A stretch of 64,000 bases of DNA from Siphonodentalium dalli (taxonomy: Eukaryota > Mollusca > Scaphopoda > Gadilida > Siphonodentaliidae), in NCBI GenBank assembly GCA_032622095.1, contig CP136066.1, forward strand, positions 64,572,609 to 64,636,608. The letters are read 5' to 3'. Positions 35,059 through 47,030 of the stretch are shown here, one piece after another. The first letter of the stretch is position 1. Each line of letters opens with the position of its first letter. Under the pieces are notes generated by a model that did not search any database, was not told the DNA's origin, and saw only the letters and a program-made list of their open reading frames with translations. The position numbers were made by a program, and so were the translations under genes.

Positions 35059-35475
35059 TTAAACGGACATGGCTCATTCGAACCTCCAATTTTTTTTCAA
35101 CGTAATTTGGAGCGACGGATACGATAGGCCGATAAATAAACGAACTATTGATATAACCGGCTTCATATGCTCTGAAAAACACTTGCCAAAGTCACAGTAA
35201 TTTTTCAGCCGTGTTCAGCTTTTCGACCATATCAGGAATTGACTACCACGGAATGCTCTTTTTTGTTCCATGTCGCTCAAATGGTTTTTTTTGTTTGGGA
35301 CCCAAACACCTTATTCACAGTTGTATTTTGCATTACTTCAATGCGTCTTTTTGTGTTGCATAATGCTCGTAGAAAGGTAGTTCAGATATGTATCGACCTA
35401 TTTCGACACTGAGAACAATTCAAAAGCGAATAATATTATGTGTATTTTGGAGCGCAAACCGCCATGTGGCTTTAA
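35059..35475. mobile_element. TTAA element (family D, copy 4), near complete
   Basis: TTAAACGGACATGGCTCATT at the left, CGCCATGTGGCTTTAA at the right, TTAA on both sides. The interior contains GCTCTGAAAAACACTTGCCA and a block around ACCTATTTCGACACTGAGAA also present in the other copies. Non-coding. The most complete member seen. Confidence 0.8.
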
Positions 35476-35639
35476 CTCTTTCGAAAGTGTCGTTAATAAA
35501 AGGATTCTTCTATATACGCAGTTATAACAGTAGATATTGAACGGTCTATTATGCATTTGGGTGGGTTTTTAGGTAATAAAAGCAGACGACAAAAAGACGA
35601 AAAGAGTATACAAGCAGGGACGTGGCTAGATGGTCTTCA

Positions 35640-36115
35640 TTTGGGGGGGGGTGTCCACATTGGAATTTGCAACTGCACCCCCCCCCCCCTTGGACCAGGC
35701 TAAACTCCCAAGTTTCCTGAAAACTGCAAAATCAATGCATCCAGAAGTCTAACTACAGGAAACCTCAGGCCTCGATTTTTTATATTGATTAGCAGTTTTT
35801 AACTGGCCACCGGGGTGGGACCATGAATCCTCGGCCACCATGGGATAATTTGTTTTAATCTGAACCTGAACACGGAAAAAATCTTAGCATCTAGATGTCT
35901 AACTCCAAGCAAATTCAGGCGTCAATTTCATAAAAAATAGATTACAGTTTTTTAACCAGCAACGGGAGAGGTACTTGGAATCTGAACCTGAAAATTGCAA
36001 AAATCGTAGCATCTAGAGGTCTGACTCCAGGCAAATTCACAAGTAAATTTTTTCCAATGATTAAGAGTTTTTGACAGGCCATGGGGGGGGGGGGGTGAAC
36101 CAGACCCATCAACGA
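35640..36115. repeat. Tandem repeat, unit about 140 bp, with G/C runs
   Basis: AGCATCTAGATGTCTAACTCC (35,887) and AGCATCTAGAGGTCTGACTC (36,009) mark adjacent units, with a weaker one near 35,735. TCTGAACCTGAA and a CAGTTTTT(T/A)AAC phrase recur likewise. Poly-G or poly-C runs flank it at 35,642-35,651, 35,679-35,689 and 36,083-36,096. Confidence 0.6.
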
Positions 36116-36582
36116 TTGAGAATGAGAATTTTTCAGGCTCAATGAAGCAAGCACATTTGAAGCCATGAACACTCATAACTCTGCATTATATGAATATATT
36201 ACCCACACAGCTGGAGCCTTGTGACAATGAACCAATCAACTGAACTAATGTACATATATGATGTTGATACATGATGTGACATGGAGTGACAACCTCAGTT
36301 TTAATGATGGTCCATCTTTTCCCGAAACATTTTGGCAATATTCGAAATATTTCCCCACAATTTGCTTCCATGAACAGGGGCAGAACATGTGAATATTGTT
36401 AGAGCATTATAATAAAATTTTAATTAACGATTATTAATAGCCTATCGTTTAGCCTTTCTGTGCTTAAGCACCATTGATGAGTAGTCATCCCATAGGAAAT
36501 GCTCAAAATAATAAGTTCAACATACTACCCCAAACAGGTCTCATTCTGCACTTCTATGTATATGTCGGGTCATTTTGTCACC

Positions 36583-37022
36583 TTAAAGGTACTCAATCCG
36601 AAATAACACTCGCAAATTACTATTTCCTTGGCTTCGGGGGTAAAACATATTTGATTCGAGTCGAGGAACCCACTCATCACAGCTCAGAGTGATCAGATAT
36701 CGAGGTTTGAAATCTATTAATTTAATTTAAAGTGGCCCAAATAGACAGTCAACGAGAATAATTTCTTTGACCAAATTGCGGGCAAAGATGGATAACTCTA
36801 AAATCAAGTGGCTTTTTGTGTGAGATATTTGACAAACCGGCAAAATTTCGTTGAACAAAATGTTGATAAATAACAGGTTTTGTGCAATTTTATACTATAG
36901 TTGATTGTGCTTTTCATTATTTTTGGGCAATTATTAGATTATGATAACTGAAGCGGCATTTCAAAAAATGTTGTTGGAATGTGATGATATGGGGACTATC
37001 GAATCGGACTGAGTACCTTTAA
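36583..37022. mobile_element. TTAA MITE with AAAGGTACTCA ends (family E)
   Basis: TTAAAGGTACTCAATCCGA at the left and TCGGACTGAGTACCTTTAA at the right: an inverted repeat of about 17 bp within duplicated TTAA. 440 bp, non-coding. Confidence 0.75.
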
Positions 37023-37187
37023 CATTACTTCAAATGAATAATAGACCGTTGCGATGTAAATGTACACCATTTAACTGACTGGGATAATGCATCTATTATA
37101 TACATGGCTACATCTTGTTGTTGTTAGAAGTTTTTTCGGGAACAGATAGATGATCTTTAACTAGCTATGTTCTTGATGTTAGTACAT

Positions 37188-37572
37188 TTAACCCTTTACC
37201 CAACAAACCGGCCAAAAACGGCCAAATAAAGCTGCAACAGTCTAAATTATCTTGGGTCTGTCTCAATAAAACCATACAAATATGGATATCATTGGAACCG
37301 GCTCATTGACCACATTGTGATGGTTACAGTTATGCCCTGTGCCAATGCATTCTCTTATATATGCGAGTCGACCATAGGTCGCCTCGCATATATAAGAGAA
37401 TGCATTGGCCTAAAACACTTTTTACCATTTTTTCTTACATTCTTTAACAATTTTATAATTTTTAATGTGTTAAACCAATGCATTCTCTTATATATGCGAG
37501 GCGACCTATGGTCGACTCGCATATATAAGAGAATGCATTGGCACAGGGCCGTTCTGTTGGGTAAAGGGTTAA
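37188..37572. mobile_element. TTAA double-hairpin element (family H1, copy 5)
   Basis: TTAA at both ends with CCCTTTACCC / GGGTAAAGGG termini, reversed orientation. Hairpins at about 37,340-37,408 and 37,474-37,542, with a shorter linker than most copies. Non-coding. Confidence 0.88.
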
Positions 37573-37698
37573 TGTATTTCCCTCGAACTTGAACCCTTCA
37601 GATCATCATCAATTCCACGGTCTGATTTCACACCATAAATCTACAATCGGTATAATATTTCTATATCGGAAAATAATTACATCCTGTCAATGTGTCCA

Positions 37699-38098
37699 TT
37701 AACCCTTTACCCAACAGAAGGGCCCTGTGCCAATGCATTCTCTTATATATGCGAGTCGACCATAGGTCGCCTCGCATATATAAGAGAATGCATTGGCTTA
37801 ATACATTACAAATTATAAAATTGTTAAAGAATGTAAGAAAAAATGGTAAAAAGTGTTAAAAAAAGATTTTTTTTAGGCCAATGCATTCTCTTATATATGC
37901 GAGGCGCCCTATGGTCGACTCGCATATATAAGAGAATGCATTGGCACAGGGCATAACTGTAACTATCACAATGTGGTCATGGAGCCGGTTCCAATGATAT
38001 CCATATTTGTATGGTTCTATTGAGACAGACCGAATATATTTTAGGCTGTTGAAGCTTTATTTGGCCGGTTTTGGCCGGTTTGTTGGGTAAAGGGTTAA
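37699..38098. mobile_element. TTAA double-hairpin element (family H1, copy 6)
   Basis: TTAA at both ends. Hairpins at about 37,729-37,797 and 37,877-37,945. The second inner stem is CGCCC..GGTCG, with two mismatched positions. Only 127 bp from copy 5 and in the opposite orientation. Confidence 0.88.
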
Positions 38099-38337
38099 TA
38101 GGAGGTTCTGATGGTTAAATGTCTAATTTCTAAATAGGAAGTCTTGAAATATTGTCATACCAGCAAAAAACTATAATGATCATCTCTGATAAAGAGCGTC
38201 GATGCTTTAATTTACCAAAAGTAATATGTAATAAAGAACGTTCACAATTAAGAATTCTGGTACTCGTTTTCAATGTTAGACGTATGGATGCTTTTGTGGA
38301 TTGTTTACGAAACTTCCAATACTGCATGGGGTCTACT

Positions 38338-38542
38338 GAAATTTTGCGAAAACTCTGTGCTGATGTATTGTCTTATATAAACGAGTCTCTCATTGGGAGC
38401 CTCGCAAATATAAGAGAATGAATTGGCTTAACAATATTTACCACGGCAGTGTAATTTAGTCTATGTGGGAGACTCGCGTCTATAAGGGAATGCGCGGGCA
38501 CCGGATCTTTAATGCTGCATCAGCGCAGCCACCGTCATGAAA
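38338..38542. mobile_element. TTAA double-hairpin element (family H2, copy 2), decayed
   Basis: Begins ATTTTGCGAAAAC and ends CACCGTCATGAAAG, matching H2 inner and outer ends. The first hairpin has inner stem CTCTC..GGGAG near 38,382-38,396 (one G-T type pair). The second has lost one side. TTAA is not visible on either flank. Confidence 0.55.
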
Positions 38543-38589
38543 GCATCACCATAAGAAAGTATGACTGATTAGAAGTCAAATCGGGCCAT

Positions 38590-38743
38590 GAATTTAGTCG
38601 GAAATGTGGCTTGTTGCCATTCATTGGAAAGCTCTCCCGAGAGCTTTCGTATGAATGGCAACAAGCCATATATCCGACTAAATCCTGAAAAGTTACCCAT
38701 AATTATGCTGTGGTTAAGGGGTCGATTAATTAGAGCATTACTG
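38590..38743. mobile_element. Palindromic TA MITE (family P, copy 2), left end lost
   Basis: The same hairpin as at 8393-8605: TTTAGTCGGAAATGTGGCTT and its reverse around a GAAAGCTCTCCCGAGAGCTTTC centre near 38,632. The right end GAGCATTACTG is followed by TA. The left 60 bp or so are missing. Confidence 0.78.
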
Positions 38744-39545
38744 TATATGGTAGAACTTAGAACACACACAAGACAGAGAAGAAATAACGTAAGGTTGTTA
38801 CATTTGAATATTTTTATGGTCAACATAAATAAACTAAAGTAGACAACAATATATTGTTAATTACATTGGAATGTATATTCCTTAAAATTAACCTATATAT
38901 TAAATTAATTAATTCACTCGTATCTATGTTCAATTTTAGTTAACTTGCCTTGAAGTTGTGTATTATATTAATTATTGCGGTGACATATCTTCATAGATCA
39001 ACATGATGTGTGATAGCACATTTCACGTGTATTGGTTTAATGACGAAACAGGATATCACATTGTAAAAAAAGGCTATATTTAGCGCATCAAGATATGAGC
39101 GAAATAACACATCTCGCCCAGATACGACACCCATATACCACGTTTCTATAGTTGACGGTGACAATTTCTATATAAAATTAAACTGATGTAAACATTACCA
39201 ACATCAACTATAGAAATGATGAAAAATAGTGACGTCGATGTTTCGACGATATACTTCTGATTTCCATATAAAATAAATTTATTTGACTGGATAACTTAGA
39301 TATACGAATACTTTAAAGTTCGCTCTTTCTATAATAGTACTTTGAATTTTGTACCTCAAACTTTCCAACTGTTGAAAATTTCCAACCAAACAAGCCTTAT
39401 GGTTGGAAATTTACAACTGATTGAAAGAAGGGAGATATTCCACTTTCAGCCTAAAACAACACATTTCACACTAATTACTGGTTGGAATATCAAAATATCA
39501 GAACAAATTAAAAATAAATTCGGTCTTAAACTTTTCATGCAACTG
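38744..39545. other. AT-rich, no gene recognised
   Basis: Contains several TTAATTAATT-like runs (38,900-38,960) and a short inverted pair TTTCTATAGTTGACGGTGAC / ACATCAACTATAGAAAT near 39,145 and 39,200. Nothing coding. Confidence 0.4.
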
Positions 39546-40008
39546 TTAACCCTTTACCCAACAGAACGGCCCTGTGCCAATGCATTCTCTTATATATGCG
39601 AGTCGACTATAGGTCGCCTCGCATATATAAGAGAATGCATTGGCTTAACACATATTACAAATGATAAAATTCTCAAAGAATGTAGAAAAATATTTAAAAA
39701 TTGTTAAAAAATTAAAAAAAAAATTTAAATTGTTAAATAATGTAAGAAAAAATGGTAAAAAGTGTTAAAAAAAGATTTTTTTTAAGGCCAATGCATTCTC
39801 TTATATATGCGAGGCGACCTATGGTCGACTCGCATATATAACAGAATGCATTGGCACAGGGCATAACTGTAACCATCACAATGTGGTCAATGAACCGGTT
39901 CCAATGATATCCATATTTGTATGGTTTTATTGAGACAGACCGAAGATATTTTAGGCTGTTGAAGCTTTATTTGGGCGTTTTTTGCCGTTTTGTTGGGTAA
40001 AGGGTTAA
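39546..40008. mobile_element. TTAA double-hairpin element (family H1, copy 7), long linker
   Basis: TTAA at both ends. First hairpin near 39,576-39,644 (inner stem CGACT..GGTCG), second near 39,787-39,855. The linker between them is expanded by an extra copy of the CTTAAAGAATGTA-type unit, making the element 463 bp. Confidence 0.85.
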
Positions 40009-40084
40009 AAACTGTTGGCGAATATCACCACGCCCCGGCCTCTCAAGCGTTGCAAAACAATGAATGCCTATCGGCGAATTGTTA

Positions 40085-40190
40085 ATTGAGTGTTGAGCCT
40101 CTATATTACTTGACCATCATATTATCAGCTGTGTAAAATGTGGTGCTTGACATTGTGTTTGCATGAGGTCAACTATACTTTTTGACTTTT
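40085..40190 (-). pseudogene. Decayed copy of the Shox last-exon end
   Basis: On the minus strand the sequence from 40,185 reads AGT ATA GTT GAC CTC ATG and later CAG CTG ATA ATA TGA. The real last exon has AGT ATA GCT GAC CTC AGG and CAG CTG GGA ATA TGA. The 3' sequence beyond the stop also matches: CTCTATATT..TG(A/T)C(C)ATCATATT..CAGCTGTG on the plus strand at 40,100-40,130 and 40,989-41,023. The OAR core in between is changed and one codon longer. This is a partial tandem copy about 890 bp downstream of the functional exon. Confidence 0.7.
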
Positions 40191-40805
40191 GTTAACCAGG
40201 CTTCACACGTGCTACTAACTGCACCTTGTTAATTGTACATATACTCTCAAAATATTTGACGCTATTCGAAACAATGTGTACGTATATACAGATTGAAACA
40301 AACTTATAACTTCACCGCCAAGAATAACATACTATAGTTCTCATTGCCCGAGGCGGGAAAGTTTAATCCAGTAGTCAGCCAGCTATGTTCTATTCCCAAA
40401 CGAAGTCCGTGCATGCAACAGGACACAACGATGTTGTTAGTTGACAGTGATATATGCAACATGGCATACCAAAGACAGTATTAACTACGGCCGCTACTCG
40501 CCCCAAACAATTCACACTCGCTGTTATATGTGGAGTTTATCAACAGACTATAGTTGTTCTACGATTGGCCACGATCTCCCTCCACATCGCGAACACATAT
40601 TACATATATGTATATATATAATATCTACAGTGTTTGTTTGAATACCGAGCAAGCCACAGTTTTTGTTTGAATACCGAGCAGGCCGCTAGCGAAAATTCGA
40701 TATTTCTTTCCAGACACGAATGAGATGTTTCATGTATTTAAAAAAACTGTAATTGTGTTATTATTTTCAATCTAAACCTCCCCAATGATTGTCTAATGGT
40801 AAATA
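40191..40805. other. 3' flank of Shox-like gene, no gene seen
   Basis: Unremarkable AT-rich sequence. CAGTGTTTGTTTGAATACCGAGCA and CAGTTTTTGTTTGAATACCGAGCA form a short direct repeat at 40,629-40,681. Confidence 0.4.
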
Positions 40806-40967
40806 CAGTAATGCTGTATAATCGACTCCTTAACCACAGCAGAATTATGGGTAACGTTTCAGGATTTAGTCGTAAATATGGCTTGTTCCCATTCATAGGA
40901 AAGCTCTCGGTGAAAAGTTACCCATAATTATGCTGTGGCTAAGGTTCGATTATTTGGAGCATTACTG
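40806..40967. mobile_element. Palindromic TA MITE (family P, copy 3), shortened
   Basis: TA-flanked with ends CAGTAATGC / GGAGCATTACTG. The centre has lost part of one arm (TTCATAGGAAAGCTCTCGGTGAAAAG). It lies just 3' of the stop codon of the Shox-like gene, probably in its 3' UTR. Confidence 0.8.
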
Positions 40968-41005
40968 TAGTTCATGGAATATGAAGTCTCTATATTCTTT
41001 TGTCA

Positions 41006-41316
41006 TCATATTCCCAGCTGTGCTACGTGATGTTTGGCTTTCAGCCTGAGGTCAGCTATACTCGAGGTCTTAGTTGATTTGAAGCTGCTGTCCGTGCTCG
41101 CCATTGCAGTGTGGTTGAGAGCCGCCAGGTGGTGTGGGTACAAGAGCATTGGGTGCAGCGCGGGTTGAGCGCTCAGTGCCGGATGTAGAGGGTAGTATGG
41201 GTAAAATGGCGGAAATGGTAGTCTCTCGAGGGCCTCACGCATGGGAGGAACGTTAATATATGGAGCGACCCGGCACGATTCCAGAGGCGAGGCCGTCGAA
41301 TGCAGCATCAGACCAG
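41006..41316 (-). CDS. Shox: Shox-like homeobox gene, last exon with OAR domain
   Basis: The terminal coding exon of a SHOX/SHOX2-type paired-class homeobox transcription factor. The acceptor TTTGTAG is at 41,317-41,318 and the stop TGA at 41,006-41,008. The exon opens in phase 1, completing the codon left by the 58-bp exon at 49,463. It encodes AGLMLHSTASPLESCRVAPY, then INVPPM, a Pro/Tyr/His-rich stretch (FPPFYPYYPLHP) and the OAR motif SSIADLRLKAKHH seven residues before the end. CRVAPY and the OAR motif are shared with vertebrate SHOX proteins. Known: the OAR motif modulates activation by paired-class factors. A decayed copy of the 3' part lies at 40,085-40,190. Confidence 0.92.
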
Positions 41317-41989
41317 CTACAAATAGACAACAGGTAAATTATAGTCACAGTTTGGTTTGAATAGCTTATGCGTCAAACATAATGGTACTATATACGGGTT
41401 GGTGTAAACATATTGTATTGCCGATCCAAAATATATACATGTACATATTACAAACCCAAATTCATATAAAATAGAATATACATAAATGAAATGTATGATT
41501 GAAAACGATACTTAAACAAGCCCGATGGCTTATATTAATGCCACATGGCGGTTTGGGCTCCAAAATACACCTAATATTCTCTCTTGGAATTTTTCCCGGT
41601 ATCGAAATAGGTTGATACATACTTGAACTAACCTTCCCACGCTTGATAAATATGACACTAATGTATTCTAGCCATATAACAAGTACGGGTTATGAATTTA
41701 CGGATAAAGCGTACACGTGATATATATATGTATAGGTCAATATGCTTGCATGCATGCGTTAGTCAACCCGTACATCTTGCACAATGTATAACGCTTACTG
41801 ACCTGTGCCAGTGATATTGGCATGTGAGCCAGTTAAATAACATATACAGCGAATGCGTACACGCCCAACCTCTTTGGTATATGCCTACCGCGAGCAACGG
41901 GTCCATAGTGATCATGCGGAGGAGTTCATTAACGCGTACAAATAAGCCAAACCCCCTTACTGTGATCAGCAAGCAAGATAACGCGTCCA

Positions 41990-42420
41990 TTCACTATAGC
42001 ATCACCATATTGTTATCGGCAAGCATTAGAGTCATATTAATAATTTGGTGGACACCCCCTCCCTCGCAAGCGCTCAATTCGTATCGCCAGTGTAGCTGTA
42101 TATAAACGTCTAATATTCATCACATTAACGCGTTCACTAACTTGTACAATCATAACCACCTTAATGTTATCAGCAAGCATTAGAGTCATATTCATCATTT
42201 TGGTGAGCTCCCAACTCGCGAGCGCCCCAGTCGAACCTCCAGTGTAACTGTAAACGTCTATAATATTCACAGTGTTAACGCGTTCATTAACTAGTACAAG
42301 CATAACCACCTTAATGTGATAAGCAAGCATTAGAGTCATATTCATCATTTGGGGAAGATCCCATCTCTTCGCGCGCCCGAGCCGTATCGCCAGTGTAACT
42401 GTAAACGTCTACTAACTTCA
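41990..42420. repeat. Tandem repeat, period about 135 bp, three units
   Basis: The phrase AGCAAGCATTAGAGTCATAT occurs near 42,020, 42,172 and 42,324. Each is followed by CATCATTTGG/AATAATTTGG, then a CGAGCGC(C)C phrase, GCCAGTGTA(A/G)CTGTA and AACGTCTA. The minus-strand open frame across it is repetitive and not a gene. Confidence 0.7.
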
Positions 42421-42469
42421 TTTGATCACCCTGTTTACAAAACAGAAACGTCCCTACAACAAACAGTTC

Positions 42470-43060
42470 AGATGATGAATGTGTTCTCCGGGAAAATAAA
42501 ACGTCTCATTCGCGCGGCCCGGGGTAATTTGCTGGGACGAATCTAATTGGTTTAAATTATTTTCCGTAGCTGGGGATGCTACGAGTAATTATAGCTATAA
42601 AGCGCGGACAAATTGGATAAATTTAATCGCGATTTATACGGCGATTTATCCGCCAAATGTACACAAGAGTTATCATCGGCTATCATTCAATGCTGTCTGT
42701 TAGATCAGATTTAATTTCAGCCGGCCCGCACCAAATTATCTCGATGTCTCAATATTAAAAGATTGATCGCTCCCTATAAAATTCTAATCCGAAAAACTAA
42801 CAAAAACTTTGTTTGTGTAATTCCGAAATATGAGTTTCCTTGGCTGGGAATCATAAAATCGACTTTAGAGCCGGACGAATAAAAAGGCGCAATTTACCAA
42901 TGAGACGACACGAGGGTCAAAGCAGACGATTTGGTCGAATTTGGGACAATCACCCGGATGATAATTAAATATTTATTCCCAGTCATCCATCATTCCTGTT
43001 AGACGTTGGGGATCAAGGCGAAGCGATGTAGCAAATAGTGTCAGTAAATAGAGGAACTAG
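42470..43060. promoter_or_regulatory. Candidate regulatory block in Shox intron
   Basis: Balanced GC, non-repetitive, no open frame, with many TAAT cores (TCTAATTGG, GAGTAATTATAG, TTTAATCGCG, ATAATTAAAT). Its 3' part (42,955-43,165) has a duplicate at 43,903-44,085. The enhancer idea rests on composition, intronic position and duplication only; conservation was not tested. Confidence 0.35.
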
Positions 43061-43902
43061 TCTGAGAATCTGCCGAGTGTAGATCGGACGGATGCGGTTG
43101 TACAGTGACGAAATTGTGATTGGTTTGTACAGCGAACATTGTTGAGAGTGGAATTGAGAAAAGTGTCTTGAATACGACGTGGGGGGGGGGGGGGGGGGGT
43201 GTCATTCAAATGGTTCACTTGGGTGATATTAAGAAAGCCCATCAGGCAATAACTCCTGAGGCATACCAAAAACCATATACCGAACCTACCAAACCCTCTG
43301 ATTACTGATAACATATCCCATATTATATTTTCGTATATGTACGCATGCACCAACATATTTTGAAATTCAACATTCTGTATGTACCACTATATGCATGTCA
43401 GAAGGATGAGTATCTCAGTAAATTGAATTGAATTGGGAATTGAACTGAATAAAATGGGTGGGGGGGGTAGGATTCCAAATGTATTACTATATTATCTTTT
43501 TTGTAAAGTTTGATCCAACTATGTTTTATGTTTAATATGCAACTATTCAATGTCCGCCAAAAGGTACCAAGGGAGTTGTAAGATTTTTAGTGCAAGAGAT
43601 ATGTGTTGCGGCAACTTGTATATATAAATAATTGCAATATGTCTCTCCATAGTGATGGAATAACGTATTTAAGATATGCTAAAATACTCAAACATAAGAG
43701 TTCGTTCATTCTGATATATACTGTATTTGGGACACTTTCTCCAATCTTCAAATAAACTTCGTGTTATACGACTTAAATCTGCAAGCGAAACGTTTTTGAT
43801 AAACAACATTTTCAGAAGAGTTGGATCAGACTTTAAGTGTACAATTGATACTCTTTGGGTTTTTTATTTCATAGGACCAGTATTATCAAAATGATGTCTC
43901 GG

Positions 43903-44085
43903 GCGATAATGAAATATTTATTCTCAGCCATCCATCATTCCTATTTTACGTTAGGGGTCGAGGGAAAGCGATGTAGCAACTAGTGTCGGTAAATACAAGA
44001 ACCAGTCTTCCGAATATACATGTACGGTTGTTCAACGAAGAAATCGTCATTGGTTTGTACAATGAAGTTTGTTGAGACTGGACAA
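43903..44085. repeat. Diverged duplicate of 42,955-43,165
   Basis: Shares AAATATTTATTC, CCATCCATCATTCCT, AAGCGATGTAGCAA, TAGTGTC(A/G)GTAAATA and ATTGGTTTGTACA(A/G)(T/C)GAA in the same order and orientation as the earlier block. The spacing is about 950 bp. Between the two lie a G run of about 21 bases (43,179-43,199) and a second G run near 43,461. Confidence 0.75.
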
Positions 44086-44529
44086 GTCTTGATCTGCAAA
44101 GAGTATATTCGACCGCGACGGGGAAGACAACGTGTTAACTTCGGGATTATATACGGGGAAAAAAACGAAAGCGTAGTATTCTACTGTTAAATATCATGGC
44201 TCCATACCGATTTTTATAAACATAATTTCTGTTTAGTTAATATTCTAGAGTATAAAATGAGATGTTTGTAACGAGAAGAGCCCCCACCCCGAAAGACATA
44301 CACCTATTTGATATTGAATTTCTGCAAATCTATTTTAAGCAGTTTCCATGTTTCAGAGTGACAGCATAGTTATTCTGTTAATTTTGCAATAACTATAAAT
44401 GGCCGATATATGTCACATTTGGTTCTCAATGTTATTTGCATTGTAACAAGGCAAAAACCAGTGTTAAATCGGATTTTGTATGTTTTATCTATATATTATT
44501 AACAGGGGATCTGGAACCCTTAAAATATC

Positions 44530-44781
44530 TTAAAACAGACATGGCTCACGCTCTTTATATCGACGCTCTATTGTGTTCCATGACGTGCAAATGACTGTTT
44601 TTGTTTGGAACTCAAACATCGTGTTCTAAATTGTATGACTTCTATATATGAGTCTTTCTGTGATGTATTAATGCTTATAGAAAGGTAATTCAAGTAGTTA
44701 TCGACCTATTTCGATACGGGGGAATTCAAAAGCGAATACCAGCATGTGTATGTTGGAGCGCAAACCGCCATGTTGCTTTAA
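44530..44781. mobile_element. TTAA element (family D, copy 5), internally deleted
   Basis: TTAAAACAGACATGGCTCACG at the left and CGCCATGTTGCTTTAA at the right. At 252 bp it is shorter than the others. Confidence 0.68.
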
Positions 44782-45398
44782 ATAGTAAAGTTTGATCCAA
44801 ATATTGATGTATACAAATGTGATATGTTCGATGATTACGCAGAGGATATCGTCACGAGTTGCGTGATTTTTGGCGGGGGAGACTCTGATGTGAGATTCGT
44901 TTAGGGAACTTTCACACTGGCCATTTTTTTGCAGGAATGTTTTCATAGGAAACTTGACGGTGCCATATATGTTATATCGATATATACCTGCGCCATGTTC
45001 TGGAGTGGTCCTAACCATGCATTTTATATGTTAGACCGATTTATATTTGGAGTGGTCCTAACCATTCTATATATTATACCGATGTATACATGCGTCATAT
45101 GTTGTAACATGCGCTGCTATGGAAATCTTCTGGACGAAATGTTTAATAAATAACAGTATATTCAATAACTGCATTCAACTAACAACACACGGAGACCGAA
45201 ACGCTCTTTATTTTACCATATCGGGAAAATATTTATAAATAACGCTCTTCATAGTTCCATGCTGAAGAAAGTCGTGATCCCAATTTTCTAAATTATGTGG
45301 TTTGGGTGTAATCTTTTTTTTTAATCCGTATGAAATTATTTTCCAAAGGCAAATTTTCCATGGATTTGTTTCCTTTGTTGCGTGAGACCAAAATATTG

Positions 45399-45648
45399 TT
45401 TCCTTCGAGGTTTTATGTGGAATGCTACTGTTGTTGTCGTTCGCCCAATGCGGCGTGGTTGCGTGAGACCACAATGTGCGGAGGTTTCCCTGAAGAATCC
45501 GCACGTGTATGTGTAATTGTTGTGCGATTTTTTTGGGTCGTTAATTTCACAGAAGATGAGACAGAGGTTAAGAGCGTCTCATTATTATTTACGAAATCAA
45601 ATAAAGCGTGAACGACTCACACGGGAACTGGAGTGGTCCTAACCATTT
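45399..45648. repeat. Direct repeat, copy 1 of 2
   Basis: Nearly identical to 46,159-46,405 (same CGGAGGTTTCCCTGAAGAAT, GAAGATGAGACAGAGGTTAA and GGAACTGGAGTGGTCCTAAC). The high identity contrasts with the decayed duplicates around it and suggests a recent event or gene conversion. GAGTGGTCCTAACCAT also occurs at 45,002 and 45,050. Confidence 0.82.
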
Positions 45649-46158
45649 TATATAGTGCATGATGTACATGCTTCAAATAACATGGTGTGCTATATATGGA
45701 AGGACTTTTCGAGCAATTGTTTGATAGTATATAATAGTAAATTTAATAACTTGTACATATCAACTTTCCACACGGGGAGACATAAACGATCGTTATTTTA
45801 CTATAAAGGGAACAGATGAAAAATATACGCCCTGTATTGTTCCGTGCAGGCTGAAGAAAGTTGGAATCACAGACAGAAAATGATAAACGCTCTTTATTTT
45901 ACCATATTAAAAATATATTAACAAGAAACTTTCTGTATTATTGTTCATGCTGAAGAAATTTGGAATCACGCATATGAAATATAAACGCTCTCTCTCTGTT
46001 TATCATATCAGAAATATATGAACAAGAAACGTTCTTTGTTATTCCACGCTGGAAACAAATTAGGAATCCGAATTTTCTAAAATATATGGCTTGAAATAGT
46101 CGTTCTGTGGTGTTTTTTGTTCCGTATTTTCTAATGGTATTTGTTTTTCAAGTTCTTG

Positions 46159-46405
46159 TTTCCTTTGAGGTTTTATATGGAATGCCGTTTTTTGTCGTTC
46201 GCCCAATATGGCGTGGTTGCGTGAGACCACAATATGCGGAGGTTTCCCTGAAGAATCCGCACGTGTATGTGTCATTGTTGTGCGATTTTTTGGGCCGTTA
46301 ATTTCACAGAAGATGAGACAGAGGTTAAGAGCGTCTCATTATTATTTACGAAATCAAATAAAGCGTGAACGACTCACACGGGAACTGGAGTGGTCCTAAC
46401 CATTT
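46159..46405. repeat. Direct repeat, copy 2 of 2
   Basis: Partner of 45,399-45,648, about 760 bp away in the same orientation. Between them are CGCTCTTTATTTTACCATA-type motifs (45,886 and variants near 45,985). Non-coding. Confidence 0.82.
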
Positions 46406-46429
46406 TCTCATATTAGCAGGATTGGGACG

Positions 46430-46660
46430 ACTAATGAATCCTATATGGGGTGGAGATTAAATTAATTAGCGCACCAAGCGGAGACGTGATTAAGGGGGAG
46501 ATAATGACACCACTTCCGCCATTGACAGTCATTGTCGGCGTAATGTGATTAATTTGACCAATATTGGTCCAACTAACGTTAGCATTATAGAGACAGTGCC
46601 GTCCTAATTTCTTACTAATTTGAACGTGAGACAATTATTAAGATCCCCAATTTGCGGTCT
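46430..46660. promoter_or_regulatory. Candidate regulatory block in Shox intron
   Basis: Non-repetitive with homeodomain-type cores (GATTAAATTAATTAGCG, GTGATTAATTTGAC, TCCTAATTTC, CTAATTTG). No coding frame. Composition-based call only. Confidence 0.3.
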
Positions 46661-47030
46661 ATACGAGATCGAAGGAAAAAAATGAATTAAAATGGTTGAA
46701 CGGACACAATAGATTTTTTTCCACACACAATCAGCGACCTTTATCGAGCTGAAGCGTACCGATAAACGATGGTTCGATACCACATTGTTTTCATTCTTAT
46801 CTAAACTGGATCTGTACGTGCTCTTTATAAATCAAATTACACTGCGAATCGATGATCATAATATGGAGATTGAAACATGTCGAGGTAAAATTCTTTCAAG
46901 AGATATGTTTTGTAGTTTTCAAATCGATTCCAAATATAATTTTACTTAGTAATTCATGTATATATTATACAAAGACAAAAAATGTAAAATAACTTACGAG
47001 GAGCATTACTCTAATTACTTAGTAATATAT

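Noticed and set aside
22121-35475. Family D as a possible gene with conserved peptide
   Set aside because: Conservation is at DNA level including the ends, and frames differ between copies.
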